The notes: generated by a model from the sequence alone, not told the origin. DNA of 64,000 nt from Alphaproteobacteria bacterium (GCA_021325385.1 JAJPHH010000137.1:1-64000); one strand, 5' to 3'; positions 39,731-50,327 are shown, numbered from the stretch's first letter. Numbers and translations are program-made.

Positions 39731-40389
39731 GACCGATCAGCCTTTGCAAAAAGAAAAGCGCCGTTGCGGATGTCGGCCCCGCTCGGCAGCGATAACGAAT
39801 TGGCGCTCGCCTGGGCCACGTCGGCGGCGCCGCCTGAACCCAGAAGGGAAGCATGCGATTCGCTCCCTTGACTCGACAGCGCATGCGTCGCGAACAGCCG
39901 CTTGGCGACGCCGAGCTCGCCGGATTTGGCGATTTGATGCGCGATCTGATCGCCGAGCATGCTCTTCCAGATGCCGCCCGCCGTTCCTTGGCCGAAGACG
40001 CTGGCGGCGTCCTTGGGCAGCATCTCGCCGACCAGATTGCTGAGCAGCGTCGCTTCGAACTCGACCTCGGCCTTCTTCGCCTTCTGCGCCTCGGCCAAAT
40101 CCTTGTTCAGGAGCCTCATGCGGGCGTCGGCCATCCCGGCTGCGGAAACTGGCGATGGACCCGCCGCGTCGAGCGCCTTGGCGAAATCTTGCGACGCCGA
40201 GGCCGGAGCGCCGGCGGCCAAAGCATTGAGCCGCTCCGTCGCCGCTGCGGCGCGGCTCGGATCGGCGGCTTTCAGGACGTCGAGTACGATATCAGAGGGA
40301 GGATTGATCGCCACCGGCTTCCTCCGAGAAGCTTGGTATTTCAGCGAGCTTCCTGCAACATCCTTACGCCGAGCTTGACGGCTTGCCAT
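39727..40389 (-). CDS. FlgJ-like rod-binding protein
   Basis: FEATLLSNLVGEMLPKDAASVFGQGTAGGIWKSMLGDQIAHQIAKSGELGVAKRLF; real start may be GTG 40314. Confidence 0.8.
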   Translation of the reverse strand: MASRQARRKDVAGSSLKYQASRRKPVAINPPSDIVLDVLKAADPSRAAAATERLNALAAGAPASASQDFAKALDAAGPSPVSAAGMADARMRLLNKDLAEAQKAKKAEVEFEATLLSNLVGEMLPKDAASVFGQGTAGGIWKSMLGDQIAHQIAKSGELGVAKRLFATHALSSQGSESHASLLGSGGAADVAQASANSLSLPSGADIRNGAFLFAKADRS

Positions 40390-40762
40390 TAACCGCGCGG
40401 TCGATCAAGTCGCCGAGGTCCTTGCGCTCTTTTTCGGCGCGGTAACTAGCGCCGACAGTCTCGACGAAGCGTTGTGCGAGCTTCGCCCTGGCGGCTTGGT
40501 CGAGCACGCGCTGCGACTGAGCGTCGTAATCGGCCTTGGCCACGGCGATTTGCCTTCCGATCGCCCGCAGTCGCCGGGCCGCGGCCGCCGCCGCGGCGCC
40601 GTGTCCGATCGTCTCGCTATTGAGCGCTTCGATCATCGCCCGCTCCGCCTCTTCGAGAGATTCCCGCTGCTGGCCGATGGCCGCCAGCCGCCAGCGGGTG
40701 AGATCATGCAGCTTCGCTTGCAATTGCGAAATCTTCTCCAAAGACTCCAAACGCTTTTTCAT
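40364..40762 (-). CDS. FliJ-like coiled-coil flagellar protein
   Basis: Coiled-coil protein MKKRLESLEKISQLQAKLHDLTRWRLAAIGQQRESLEEAERAM between fliR and flgJ-like genes. Confidence 0.55.
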   Translation of the reverse strand: MKKRLESLEKISQLQAKLHDLTRWRLAAIGQQRESLEEAERAMIEALNSETIGHGAAAAAAARRLRAIGRQIAVAKADYDAQSQRVLDQAARAKLAQRFVETVGASYRAEKERKDLGDLIDRAVNGKPSSSA

Positions 40763-40768
40763 GAAGGG

Positions 40769-41557
40769 CTACCCCGACGCGAGCCAGCTCGCGAAGCTCG
40801 CCATGAACTCCCCGAGCATTGACTTGATGGTGAAGTACAACAGCGCCAGTCCGCCCCCGATCACGAACGGGGCCGAAATATAGAAGATCGCGATTTGCGG
40901 GGTCAGGCGATTGATGATGCTGATCGCCAAATTGACGACGATAGCGTAAAGGATGAACGGCGAACAGATTCGCAGCGCGGCTCGGAACGTTTCGACGAGG
41001 ACGTCGCCGATGTGGCGCAGCGAAAAGCCGGGATCGAACGTGTCGGAAACCGGAAGCGCCGAATAGGAGGCGACCAGGCCGCGCAGGACCTCCCAATGAA
41101 GGTCGAGCGCGAAGATCAGAACGGTCGCCGAGAGCGTAACGAAGGTCGCGAGCGGCGGCAGCGCGTCGTTGGCTTCCATCTCGACGCCGAACGGATTGGC
41201 CAAGCCAAGGCCGGTGGCGCTGGCGACCGCCATAGTCTCGAGCGCGATGATGAAAATCCGCGCCATGAGGCCGATCGAGCCGCCGATCAACAGCTCCGTG
41301 GCGATGACGCGCAGAGTCGGAATCGGATCGTCGCTCAAGGATTGCAAGGGTAGGCGGCCAATCAGCAACGGCGCCAAGGCCAAGGTCGCCGCGATGGCGA
41401 CGAACAAGCGCACCTGAGTCGGAATTTGCGCGTTCGAGAAGCCGGGCGCCAGCATCAGACAACCGCCGATCCGACAAAAAAGGATGAACACGCCGAGCAC
41501 GATATGCGCGCCGACGACGCCAGGCGGGCCGCCGATAAAATTCGCGACCTCATTCAT
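40769..41557 (-). CDS. fliR: Flagellar export protein FliR
   Basis: VLGVFILFCRIGGCLMLAPGFSNAQIPTQVRLFVAIAATLALAPLL; ATG at 41557. Confidence 0.95.
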   Translation of the reverse strand: MNEVANFIGGPPGVVGAHIVLGVFILFCRIGGCLMLAPGFSNAQIPTQVRLFVAIAATLALAPLLIGRLPLQSLSDDPIPTLRVIATELLIGGSIGLMARIFIIALETMAVASATGLGLANPFGVEMEANDALPPLATFVTLSATVLIFALDLHWEVLRGLVASYSALPVSDTFDPGFSLRHIGDVLVETFRAALRICSPFILYAIVVNLAISIINRLTPQIAIFYISAPFVIGGGLALLYFTIKSMLGEFMASFASWLASG

Positions 41558-43647
41558 CACGAAATCGCGCCGAGCGACCTCACATCGAAGCCTCGGGCGA
41601 TTTCGAGCTGCGACAAGACCGGGAGAGTTGCGAACATCCGCTCGATGATCATCCGCACATAGGGGCGCGTCTCTGCGGTCGCGACCAAGGCGAAATGGTG
41701 CCCTTGATCCATTCGCGCCCGGATCGCGGCCGAGGCCTCCGCGCCGAATTGCTCCATCAATCTCGGATCGATGTCGAATTCGATCACGTCGCCCTTGGCG
41801 TCTCGCTTCAGGCTTTGATGGAAGACCAGATCCCAACGGTTGCCGAGTCTCAGCACTTTGAGCGCGCCGTGGTCGAGGAGATCGCCGCAGATCTGTTGGG
41901 CGATGCGCATGCGTACGTGCTCGGCGATCTGTTCGGGGCGGCGAGCGTGCGGAGCGATTTCGGCGATGGCCTCGAGGATGAGGTTGAGATTGCGGATCGA
42001 GATGCGCTCGGCCAGCAGCAGTTTCAGCACCGCTTGGAGGCCGGAATAGGAAATTTGAGACGGGATGATCTCGTCGATCAGCCTTTTGTATTCGGGATCA
42101 AGTCGGTCGAGCAGCGAGCGCATGTCCTTGTACGAGAGGAGCTGCGCCAGATTGTTGCGGATGACTTCGCTGAGATGGGTCAGCATCACCGAGAGCGGAT
42201 CGACGGTTTTGAAGCCTTCGCGCTTGGCGTGCGCGACGAAAGGCTCGGCGATGGCGATCGCCTTCATGCCGAAAGCAGGCTCCCGCACCTCTTCTCCCGG
42301 CACGCTCGGCCGCTTGCCGTCGCCGACGATGACCAGATATTCGTTCAAGCGCAGCTCTTGCGTGGCGACGACGGTGCCGTGAATGCGGAACTGATAGCTC
42401 TTCGGCGGCGCCTTGATGTCGTCGGTCAGCTTGATCTCCGGGACGACGAAGCCATATTGACGGGCGAATTTGCGGCGCATTTTGGCGACGCGCGAGCCGA
42501 TCTCCTGGTAAGACGGCAGAAGCTTCGTGGTCAGCTCCTTGCTGAGGCAAAGCTCGATCTCGGGCGTCCGCAATTGCTCTTTGATGGAAAGCTTGGCTTC
42601 CGCCCGCGCTTTTTCATCGCTCGCCGCTTGAGCCGCGGCGGCCGCGGCCTTCTCCCGCGCGATCCGCTGCGGGATGGTCACCCCGGCGAAGGCCATCAGG
42701 CCGCCGAGCAGTGCGAAGGGAAGGAACGGCAGTCCGGGTATCGCGCCGAGGATGAACATGAGTAGCGCCGCGAGGAACAGCGCCGAGGGATAATTGCTCA
42801 ACTGGCCGAGCACAGCCTTTTCGGCCGAGCCGCGGGTGCCGCCTTTGGCCACCAGCATGCCGGCCGCCAGCGAAATGATCAGCGCGGGGATTTGCGAGAC
42901 CAGGCCGTCGCCGACCGACAATTTGGTGAAAATATCGGCGGCGCTGGCCAGAGTCAGACCGTGGCGCGTCACGCCGATGACGACGCCGCCGAAGATGTTG
43001 ACGGCGAGAATGATCAAGCCCGCGATCGCGTCGCCGCGCACGAATTTGGAGGCGCCGTCCATCGAGCCGAAGAAGGAGCTCTCCTCTTCGAGCTCGCGTC
43101 GCCGGGCTTGTGCGATCTTCTCGTCGATCAGGCCGGCGTTGAGGTCGGCGTCGATCGCCATCTGTTTGCCGGGGATGGCGTCGAGGGTGAACCTCGCGCC
43201 GACTTCGGCGATGCGGGTCGCGCCCTTGGTGATGACCAGGAAATTGATCGTCACCAGGATCAAAAAGACGATGATGCCGATGACGAAGTCGCCGCCCATC
43301 ACAAGATTGGCGAAACCGCCGATGATGTAGCCGGCCGCCGTCGTGCCTTGCGCGCCATGCGACAGGATGAGTCGGGTCGTCGAAATGTTGAGCGCCAGCC
43401 GGAGGATGGTCGCGACCAGCAGCACGGTGGGAAACGCCGAGAATTCGAGCGGCTTTTGAATCCACAGCGCGACCATCAGGATCAGCACCGAGAACGCGAT
43501 CGACAACGCCAGGCCGAGATCGATGCAGACCGCGGGAACCGGCACAAAGAAGATGCAGAGGATGAGGACGATGCCGATCGCGAAGCCGACGTCCTTGCCG
43601 CCGCTGCGGCTGATGGGCGCCGACGCGGCCACTGTCGAGATCGCCAT
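41557..43647 (-). CDS. flhA: Flagellar export protein FlhA
   Basis: [77 protein letters not shown]. Confidence 0.98.
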   Translation of the reverse strand: MAISTVAASAPISRSGGKDVGFAIGIVLILCIFFVPVPAVCIDLGLALSIAFSVLILMVALWIQKPLEFSAFPTVLLVATILRLALNISTTRLILSHGAQGTTAAGYIIGGFANLVMGGDFVIGIIVFLILVTINFLVITKGATRIAEVGARFTLDAIPGKQMAIDADLNAGLIDEKIAQARRRELEEESSFFGSMDGASKFVRGDAIAGLIILAVNIFGGVVIGVTRHGLTLASAADIFTKLSVGDGLVSQIPALIISLAAGMLVAKGGTRGSAEKAVLGQLSNYPSALFLAALLMFILGAIPGLPFLPFALLGGLMAFAGVTIPQRIAREKAAAAAAQAASDEKARAEAKLSIKEQLRTPEIELCLSKELTTKLLPSYQEIGSRVAKMRRKFARQYGFVVPEIKLTDDIKAPPKSYQFRIHGTVVATQELRLNEYLVIVGDGKRPSVPGEEVREPAFGMKAIAIAEPFVAHAKREGFKTVDPLSVMLTHLSEVIRNNLAQLLSYKDMRSLLDRLDPEYKRLIDEIIPSQISYSGLQAVLKLLLAERISIRNLNLILEAIAEIAPHARRPEQIAEHVRMRIAQQICGDLLDHGALKVLRLGNRWDLVFHQSLKRDAKGDVIEFDIDPRLMEQFGAEASAAIRARMDQGHHFALVATAETRPYVRMIIERMFATLPVLSQLEIARGFDVRSLGAIS

Positions 43648-43690
43648 TCGCGCCTCCTTGCTCCTCGCTCAGCAACAGTGCAGGGTCAAG

Positions 43691-43705
43691 CTTGCGCGAA
43701 TCTCG
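43691..43705 (-). promoter_or_regulatory. Recurrent flagellar upstream motif, upstream of flhA
   Basis: Minus strand CGAGATTCGCGCAAG, 43 bp before the flhA ATG. Confidence 0.45.
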
Positions 43706-43712
43706 CCAGAGC

Positions 43713-43985
43713 TCAGGGGCCGTAGCCTTTCTCGATGCGGCTGTAGACGCCTTCGGTGAAGGCGACGAAATGAGCGCCGATAAAGGGCGCCATCAAGCTG
43801 ATCGTGACGAAGACAACGATGATCTTCGGCACGAAGGTCAGCGTCATCTCTTGCACCTGGGTCAGCGCTTGCACCAGCGCGATGACGATGCCGACCGCCA
43901 TGGCCGCGCCAACCGCCGGACCGGCGCCGACAATGACCGTCCAGATCGCCGATTGAACGAGATCGAGCGCGTCAGCTTCGTTCAT
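43713..43985 (-). CDS. fliQ: Flagellar export protein FliQ
   Basis: MNEADALDLVQSAIWTVIVGAGPAVGAAMAVGIVIALVQALTQVQEMTLTFVPKII. Confidence 0.95.
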   Translation of the reverse strand: MNEADALDLVQSAIWTVIVGAGPAVGAAMAVGIVIALVQALTQVQEMTLTFVPKIIVVFVTISLMAPFIGAHFVAFTEGVYSRIEKGYGP

Positions 43986-44392
43986 TGCGCGCTCACCGTG
44001 ACGCCATCGCCCAGCGACACGGTCTTGCCATTGGTCAGCGTCGCGATCGAGCCGGAACCCGTCAAGCTGACCGAGGCGACCTTGCCCGTCACCGTCCCAT
44101 CCGCCGATGTGATCGTGTGGCCGATCAATTGCTCGGCTTGCGACAGCGAGTTCATGGTCAGCATCGAGGACAGGGTCGAGTTCATCTGCGCCGACTGGCC
44201 GACCTGCGAAATCGTCGCAAGCTGGGTGACCATCTGGGTCGGGTCCATCGGCTGAGTCGGGTCCTGGTTCTTCAGCTCGGTGGTCAGCAGCGTGAGAAAG
44301 TCGTTGTAGCCCAGGGTCGGGACGGAATTGGCCGAACTCGAAGAATGGGCCGACGAGTTGCTTGTGGCGCTCGAAACCGGGCTGACTGTCAT
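43982..44392 (-). CDS. flgD: Flagellar hook assembly protein FlgD
   Basis: LGYNDFLTLLTTELKNQDPTQPMDPTQMVTQLATISQVGQSAQMNSTL. Confidence 0.95.
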   Translation of the reverse strand: MTVSPVSSATSNSSAHSSSSANSVPTLGYNDFLTLLTTELKNQDPTQPMDPTQMVTQLATISQVGQSAQMNSTLSSMLTMNSLSQAEQLIGHTITSADGTVTGKVASVSLTGSGSIATLTNGKTVSLGDGVTVSAQ

Positions 44393-44404
44393 GGCTCTTT
44401 CCTT

Positions 44405-44815
44405 TCACGCGGCATGGGGAGCGGCGGCGGGCGTCGCAGGAAACACCACCGCCTGCTCGAGCGGAAAGAGGCCGCGCAAGGTCTTCATCGCGTCGAAATT
44501 GCGCGACCGCTTGATCAGGTCGTCGACGGTTTTCAGGCCGGAGAGGATTTCAGGCGTCTCGAATGTCGCCATGGCGGCGTCGATCAGCTTGCGCGCCAGC
44601 GCCATGGCGCTTTGCGTCGACTGCGGGTCCATCAGCATGATCTGGACGACGAAATAGATCTGCTTGAGCGGCGTCGTCGCCTCGTTCGCCTGCATCACGT
44701 GGTTTTCGAGCAGAAACGTCACGTCGTTCAGCAGCTCGATCGTGACCTTGCGGTCGACGCGAATGACCGCGCCGTTGATGTAGAGTTTCTCGTCAGCGCG
44801 AAGCGAGATGTTCAT
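44405..44815 (-). CDS. flbT: Flagellin post-transcriptional regulator FlbT
   Basis: NISLRADEKLYINGAVIRVDRKVTIELLNDVTFLLENHVMQANEATTPLKQIYFVVQIMLMDP. Confidence 0.95.
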   Translation of the reverse strand: MNISLRADEKLYINGAVIRVDRKVTIELLNDVTFLLENHVMQANEATTPLKQIYFVVQIMLMDPQSTQSAMALARKLIDAAMATFETPEILSGLKTVDDLIKRSRNFDAMKTLRGLFPLEQAVVFPATPAAAPHAA

Positions 44816-44824
44816 CTTTTCGCC

Positions 44825-45172
44825 TCAGATCAAGCCGTCGCGGATGATCTCGTTGATCTCGATCATCGGCGTCAGGTCCTTGGTCTTGCCGGTGCGGACG
44901 CGCTCGATCTCCTTGTTGATCCAAATCCCGATCGAGACCAGGCCGGCGCGCAGTTGCAGCGGCAGCTCGTTCTCGGGATTGTTCAGGTCGTCGAGGAAGA
45001 TCGACCACAGACGGCGGAGATAGAGGAGGGCTTCGAAAACTTCGCGCGTCCCCGGCCCTTTCTCCTGGGCGGCGCGCAGGAGCTCGATCGCGCGATCCAT
45101 CGCCTGACGCTCCCTGGCGCGCATCTCGCGCGGCGATTCTTCGATGACTTCGGCATAGGAGAATTGATACAT
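44825..45172 (-). CDS. flaF: Flagellin biosynthesis protein FlaF
   Basis: YAEVIEESPREMRARERQAMDRAIELLRAAQ...RRLWSIFLDDLNNPENELPLQLRAGLVSIGIWINKEIE. Confidence 0.95.
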   Translation of the reverse strand: MYQFSYAEVIEESPREMRARERQAMDRAIELLRAAQEKGPGTREVFEALLYLRRLWSIFLDDLNNPENELPLQLRAGLVSIGIWINKEIERVRTGKTKDLTPMIEINEIIRDGLI

Positions 45173-45191
45173 CTCAACGATCCTGAAGGCG

Positions 45192-46244
45192 TTAAGCGGG
45201 AAGATATTTGGCGAGGCTGAGCTGCTGCAGTTGAGCGGTCAGTTGATAAGCGGTCTGCAGCTGGGTGGTGAGCGAGTTGACCTCTGTCGCGACCTGATAG
45301 GAATTGACGTCGTCGAGATTGCCGATCTGCGTCTGCAGGATCGTCATTTGCGACGACATCGAATTGTTGGCGTCGGTGATTCGCGATTGCGCCTCGCCGA
45401 GTGTGGCCTCGGTCTCGGTCAACGAGCTCAGCGCGCTGGTGATCAGCGAGGAGGCGGTCGAGGCGACGGCCTGCTGCGCGGCTTGGTTCAGCGACGTGCC
45501 GCTGAACTCGGTCAGCATGGCGTAGGCTTGGGCCAGCTGCTGGAAACCCGTCTGATTGGCGTTGGCGCCGACGTCGACCGTTTCGCCGGGCGCGATCTCG
45601 CTGGAAATGTTCGTGCTCGACGCCGACGACCAGTCCGTGGTCCAAGACGAACCCTGGAACAGCCCCGCGAATTGATTGTCGAGGAAAGACTGCATCTGAG
45701 AAGCCGTGATCGAGCTCGCGCTCGGGCTTGTCGGGGTCGTGCCGAACGCGCTCTGAAAGGCGCTGTCGATCGCCGCCTTGGCCGGCGAACCGCTGGCGAA
45801 GTAATCGGCCATCGGCGGCGCGCTCGAATTGATCCCGCCAAATATGTATTGGCCGGACGACGTCGTGTTCGCGGCCGAGATCAGCGTCTGCAGCGAGCTG
45901 ACGCCGAGGCTCTGCAACGTGCCGCCGGCGCCGGTCCCTGTCGTCCATTGCGTGAGGCTGGTCAGAGCGGATTGGGCGCTGGCGCGGATCGCGTCCAGCG
46001 TCGATTGGGTCGTCGACAAATTGGTCGAGACGATATTGTTGGAGCCGGTCAGGGCCTGCAAAAGATTGTACTGATTCTTCAGCGACAGCTCGTAGCCGGA
46101 CTGCTCGCCGAGCTGAAGCCCGAGATCGGCGTATTGGCCGGTCGAGGATTCCTGGTTGGCGATGGCGAGTTGCGCCTGGGTCTGAGTGACCGCGAGGGTC
46201 AGCGACGACGCCAGATATTGCGTAGAAATGTTGTTGACGGTCAT
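45192..46244 (-). CDS. flgL: Hook-associated protein FlgL (flagellin family)
   Basis: Flagellin-type N- and C-termini, follows flgK with ATGA overlap. Confidence 0.9.
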   Translation of the reverse strand: MTVNNISTQYLASSLTLAVTQTQAQLAIANQESSTGQYADLGLQLGEQSGYELSLKNQYNLLQALTGSNNIVSTNLSTTQSTLDAIRASAQSALTSLTQWTTGTGAGGTLQSLGVSSLQTLISAANTTSSGQYIFGGINSSAPPMADYFASGSPAKAAIDSAFQSAFGTTPTSPSASSITASQMQSFLDNQFAGLFQGSSWTTDWSSASSTNISSEIAPGETVDVGANANQTGFQQLAQAYAMLTEFSGTSLNQAAQQAVASTASSLITSALSSLTETEATLGEAQSRITDANNSMSSQMTILQTQIGNLDDVNSYQVATEVNSLTTQLQTAYQLTAQLQQLSLAKYLPA

Positions 46245-47779
46245 CGGCTTGGGATCGCGGCGATCAGCGAGTTGAACATGTTGGTGACGGTGTCGAGCAG
46301 TTTGGCGGAGGTCGTGTAGGTGTTCTCGAGGTTGAGCATGTTGGTCATCTCGGCGTCGAGATTGACCCCCGTCGCGTTGGACAACGCGCCGCTCGCCTGG
46401 GTGACGAGCGCGCTTTGATAGGTCGCCTGGTCGCTGGCCTGTTGATTTTGACCTTGCAGCCAGCTGACGGACGCATTGGCGTAGTCGGCGAGGCTGTCGC
46501 TTGCGCCAAGCCCGGCGGCCGGGTCGAAGGATTGCGCCGCCGTGATGCCGGAGATCAATTGCGCAATTCGCCCGGTATAGCTCGCCGCGCCCGTCGTGTT
46601 GTAGGTGTAGACGCTGCCGCCGCTGGTCGAGGGATAATTGTCGTTCGGGTCGGCGATGCCGCCGTCGCGCAGCAGAGTGACGTCGCCGCCCTGCGCCGGA
46701 TCGACGCTTGGATTGACTTCGATCGAGCCCGCCAGGCCGGTTGCGCTGGTCGGCATGCCGGTCGCGCCCTGGTAGGTGAACAGGCCCGGCAGGCTCGCCG
46801 GCGGCGTCGGCCCTCCGGCCGAAGTCGATTGCGGCGTCTCGGCGAAGGCGCTGATCAGGCCATTGGCGATTTGATCGAGTTGCGCCTGATATTCCGGCGC
46901 GACTGTGTCGCGAAGCGACGCTAAGCCGGCGAGCGCGCCGGATTGGATCGCCATCGGCGACGAAGCGCCGGTGATCGGCACGCCACCGACCATGACCTGA
47001 TTGCCGCTCGTTCCCGCGGTCAAGGTCGTCGAAGGCTGGAAGGCGAGGGTCGCGGGCGTTCCTTGGAACAGGGTGACGCCGCTGTCCGTATAGATCGACA
47101 TCGAGCCGTTCGAATTGGTCACGGTCGAAACGCCGATTTGCTGCGAAAGCTGGGTGAGGATCTGGTCGCGCGAATCTTCGGCGTTGGTGACGTCCGCCCC
47201 GGTCGCCAAGCCGTTCACGACCGTGTTGTTGACTTGCTCGAATTGGTTCAGCAGCGAGTTGATCGTGTTGACCGACGACGCCATCTGCGAGTCCGCTTGT
47301 TGTCGGACCTGCTGCACGGCGGCGGTGGCGCTGTTGAGCGACGCCGCGAGGTTGTTAGCGGCTGTCGCCACCGCGCCGGCCGCGGACGCGCTGCTCGGCG
47401 ACGCCTGATAGGTCGCGAGCGCGCTCTCGAGATTCGAGAGCATGGCGGAAGGCGAATTGCCGTTTTGCGTCGCGCCGGTCGACGAAGCGGAGGAGCTGTC
47501 GCTGACCGTCGCGGCGAGGGTTTTCAACCCGTTCGACAGCGCCTGCTGGCCCGCCGATTGCGAGGTCGCCTGCAGCAACTGGTCGAGCAGAGCGCTGTCG
47601 GCCGCGCGGGTGATCGAGGCGACCTCGACGCCGCCATAGGAGGTCGTCGCGAGATTGGTGGTTTTGGCGGTGTAGCCCGTCGTATTGGCGTTGCTGATGT
47701 TTGCCGAGATCAGCGCCGTCTCCGCCGAATTGGCGACGAAGGACGAGCTGATGATGCTGAACGCGGACGACAGGCTCAT
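46241..47779 (-). CDS. flgK: Hook-associated protein FlgK
   Basis: FSIISSSFVANSAETALISANISNANTTGYTAKTTN; C-terminal LDAEMTNMLNLENTYTTSAKLLDTVTNMFNSLI. Confidence 0.95.
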   Translation of the reverse strand: MSLSSAFSIISSSFVANSAETALISANISNANTTGYTAKTTNLATTSYGGVEVASITRAADSALLDQLLQATSQSAGQQALSNGLKTLAATVSDSSSASSTGATQNGNSPSAMLSNLESALATYQASPSSASAAGAVATAANNLAASLNSATAAVQQVRQQADSQMASSVNTINSLLNQFEQVNNTVVNGLATGADVTNAEDSRDQILTQLSQQIGVSTVTNSNGSMSIYTDSGVTLFQGTPATLAFQPSTTLTAGTSGNQVMVGGVPITGASSPMAIQSGALAGLASLRDTVAPEYQAQLDQIANGLISAFAETPQSTSAGGPTPPASLPGLFTYQGATGMPTSATGLAGSIEVNPSVDPAQGGDVTLLRDGGIADPNDNYPSTSGGSVYTYNTTGAASYTGRIAQLISGITAAQSFDPAAGLGASDSLADYANASVSWLQGQNQQASDQATYQSALVTQASGALSNATGVNLDAEMTNMLNLENTYTTSAKLLDTVTNMFNSLIAAIPSR

Positions 47780-47813
47780 GAGCCGACCTCCAAACGACGC
47801 CGCCCGGCGACGA

Positions 47814-49049
47814 TCACGGTTTCAAGTTGTTGAGAACGTCGAGCAGAGTGGCGCCCGTCTGGAACGATTTGGAATTGGCCTGATAGGCGCTCTGCGCGTT
47901 GATCATCGCGGTCAATTCCGTCGCCAGATCGACGGTGGAGCTTTCGAGCGACGAGGATTGGATCGAGCCGAAACCGGCCTGCCCCGCCGTGCCGATTTTC
48001 ACCTGACCGGAGGCGAAGTTGGGTTGGTAGGCGTTGCCGCTGACCGAGGTCATGCTGTCCGGGCTCGGCACCGTCGCCAGCGGAATTTGGTAGCCGGCGA
48101 CCGTCTGTCCATTGGTGAACTGGAAGGACAAGGTGCCGTCCGTGCCGATTGTCACGCCGGTGACGCTGCTCGGTCCGTTGCCGTTCACGTTCGCCGTATT
48201 GACCGTGTAGCCGCTGCTGCCGCCGCCGCCGCTGCCCAGCTGAGTCATTCCGCTCAAGTCGAGCGCCAGGCTTTGGCCGTTGGGAACGGGAAAATTGAGC
48301 GTCGTGTTGTTCGTCCCGCTGGTGCTGACATTAGTGCCCGTGGCGCCGGTGATGTTCGAAAGCTTGCCCGTGGTCGGGTCGAAATTCAGAGTCGCAGTCG
48401 CAATCGGCGTTGTCGAGCCCGGAGGCAGAACCTGGAGCTGCCAGGTATTGGCGGAGGAATAGGTCCATTGCAGCGTGAGATTCTGCGCGTTGCCGAGATT
48501 GTCGTAGGCGGTCAAGGACGTGGAGAAAGGCCCGCTGGTCGATGTCGTCGGCAAGTTGGCGGAGAATGTTCCAGCCGTCGAGGGGGTAGCCTTCTCGCTG
48601 GCGCTGTCGACATTGACGATCGACATGCCGGCGTAAGAGTTGGCGCTGATCGTGGCCGGCCCGTTCTGGATGTTGTAGCCCATCAGAAAATAGCCGTCGG
48701 AATTGACAAGATTGCCAGACGCGTCCGGGACAAAGGAGCCGTCGCGGGTCAGAAACGTGTCGCCGGAGGAGTTGGAGACGACGAAGTAGCCGTTGCCCTG
48801 CACCGCGAGGTCAGTCACCGAGGACTGGCCGCCGACCACGATGCCCTGCATCGTGTTGAGCGACATCGTATTGGTCGAAACGCCGGCCGCGTCGTACGAG
48901 GCGGAGGAGGTCTGGTCGACCAGAGCCTCGAAACTGGTCTCGTTGTTCTTGTAGCCGGTGGTGTTCGCGTTGGCGATGTTTTGCGAAATCGAAGCCAGCC
49001 AGGTCGTGTCTGCATTCATGCCGGAGACGGCGGCGCCCATGATGCTCAT
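47814..49049 (-). CDS. flgE: Flagellar hook protein FlgE
   Basis: MSIMGAAVSGMNADTTWLASISQNIANANTTGYKNNETSFEALVDQ; C-terminal VDLATELTAMINAQSAYQANSKSFQTGATLLDVLNNL. Confidence 0.97.
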   Translation of the reverse strand: MSIMGAAVSGMNADTTWLASISQNIANANTTGYKNNETSFEALVDQTSSASYDAAGVSTNTMSLNTMQGIVVGGQSSVTDLAVQGNGYFVVSNSSGDTFLTRDGSFVPDASGNLVNSDGYFLMGYNIQNGPATISANSYAGMSIVNVDSASEKATPSTAGTFSANLPTTSTSGPFSTSLTAYDNLGNAQNLTLQWTYSSANTWQLQVLPPGSTTPIATATLNFDPTTGKLSNITGATGTNVSTSGTNNTTLNFPVPNGQSLALDLSGMTQLGSGGGGSSGYTVNTANVNGNGPSSVTGVTIGTDGTLSFQFTNGQTVAGYQIPLATVPSPDSMTSVSGNAYQPNFASGQVKIGTAGQAGFGSIQSSSLESSTVDLATELTAMINAQSAYQANSKSFQTGATLLDVLNNLKP

Positions 49050-49093
49050 TGGATAATCCTCGCGGTTTCCTGGTCCGAGCTAATCGTATGACG

Positions 49094-49118
49094 CTTGCGC
49101 GAAGCTGATTGGCGCAAG
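49094..49118 (-). promoter_or_regulatory. Recurrent flagellar upstream motif plus inverted partner, upstream of flgE
   Basis: Minus strand TCAGCTTCGCGCAAG (49094-49108), and CTTGCGC...GCGCAAG inverted repeat across 49094-49118. Confidence 0.55.
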
Positions 49119-49255
49119 GCGGGCTGGTCAATTCCGGCGACGGGCGGTCCGGACTCGATCGTACCTGCCCGCTTCGCTCGGAAGGCGCGCTGAATCGGGT
49201 CCTGTAAACAAAACGATAATGTTCGCCGGCGACGCTTCGTACCGATTTGGAACAT

Positions 49256-49603
49256 CTAGGACGCGGCGCTGAGCAGCGCATAGGGCGCGGGTTGCGGCGC
49301 GCGCGGCGAGCGCAATTGCGCGACATTCGATTCGATCGCGTCGGCGATCGCCTTGGCGATGCGCGTATGAGCGGCCTCGGAGATCGGCGCCGGCGCCGCG
49401 GGCGCAGCGCTTGCCGCCGTCTCCTTGACCGGCGCCGCCGTCGCGCGCTCTCGTTCGGCCGGCGCAGGCCCATAGATACCGGAAATCTCTTCGATCGTGC
49501 GGTCGATCACCGCGATCGCGCGATATTCCGGCGATTTCATCAATTGCTCGTGCAATCGTTCGCGGAAAGCGCGGAGGGCTTCGAGTCCTTCCTGGGTGAG
49601 CAT
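49256..49603 (-). CDS. Hypothetical protein
   Basis: LTQEGLEALRAFRERLHEQLMKSPEYRAIAVIDRTIEEI; good reading frame, own upstream motif. Confidence 0.6.
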   Translation of the reverse strand: MLTQEGLEALRAFRERLHEQLMKSPEYRAIAVIDRTIEEISGIYGPAPAERERATAAPVKETAASAAPAAPAPISEAAHTRIAKAIADAIESNVAQLRSPRAPQPAPYALLSAAS

Positions 49604-49654
49604 TTTTTAAGTCTCCTGACGATAACCGCAGCCCCGAGAGATTAGGGCGTTCGG

Positions 49655-49669
49655 CTGGCGCGAGGCTGG
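49655..49669 (-). promoter_or_regulatory. Recurrent flagellar upstream motif, upstream of 49603 gene
   Basis: Minus strand CCAGCCTCGCGCCAG, 51 bp before start. Confidence 0.45.
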
Positions 49670-49756
49670 AGCGGCTGGCAAGGAATCGGCAAGTTTTGCC
49701 TGAGAAAGCTTTGTTGCCCCGATTTGTCCAACCTCTGCGCCGGAGCCCTCCCCGCC

Positions 49757-50215
49757 ATGACCGACATTTTGCACGGCTTCGCGCAGGATCGGGGCGGTGG
49801 GCGCGCTGATCTCGGCCACGGCGAGATCAGCGCTTTGGCGCGGCAGGGCCGCGTCGCCTACCGGGTGTTGCCGGCGGTTTCGGCTGCGCGCAGCGGCGAG
49901 AGGCGCGCGAGCCGCCGCCGGCGTAGCCGCCTGCGCTCGGCCAAGCTGCTCGATTCGAACAATCGGTTTCTTTGTGAATGCCTGGTGCACGATTATTCGA
50001 CCGCCGGCCTGCGGCTGACGCTGATGAAGAATATCGGCCTGCCGAGCCGCTGTGTCGTGTTCGATGACGAGACCGGCGACGCTAAAGCCGTCGCCGTCGT
50101 CTGGCGGCGCGGCTCCCTTGTCGGCATGCGGTATCGCTGGAACGACAGACCGGCGCAGCTATCGTCCGTCGCTCGGGCGGCGCTGCGCGGCCGGTACTAT
50201 GCGATGGCGGATTAG
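49757..50215 (+). CDS. PilZ-domain protein (putative c-di-GMP receptor)
   Basis: RRRSRLRSAKLLDSNNRFLCECLVHDYSTAGLRL: RxxxR and DxSxxG motifs. Confidence 0.75.
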   Translation: MTDILHGFAQDRGGGRADLGHGEISALARQGRVAYRVLPAVSAARSGERRASRRRRSRLRSAKLLDSNNRFLCECLVHDYSTAGLRLTLMKNIGLPSRCVVFDDETGDAKAVAVVWRRGSLVGMRYRWNDRPAQLSSVARAALRGRYYAMAD

Positions 50216-50327
50216 CGAAAGCCAATGAGCCGCGCAGCGGCCCGTTCGCTCGGGCGCTCGGGCCCTGCGATGGAGCGAAGCGGGAACGGAGCGATCGACG
50301 GCGAGGGCGGATCTTTGCTGCGTCCGC

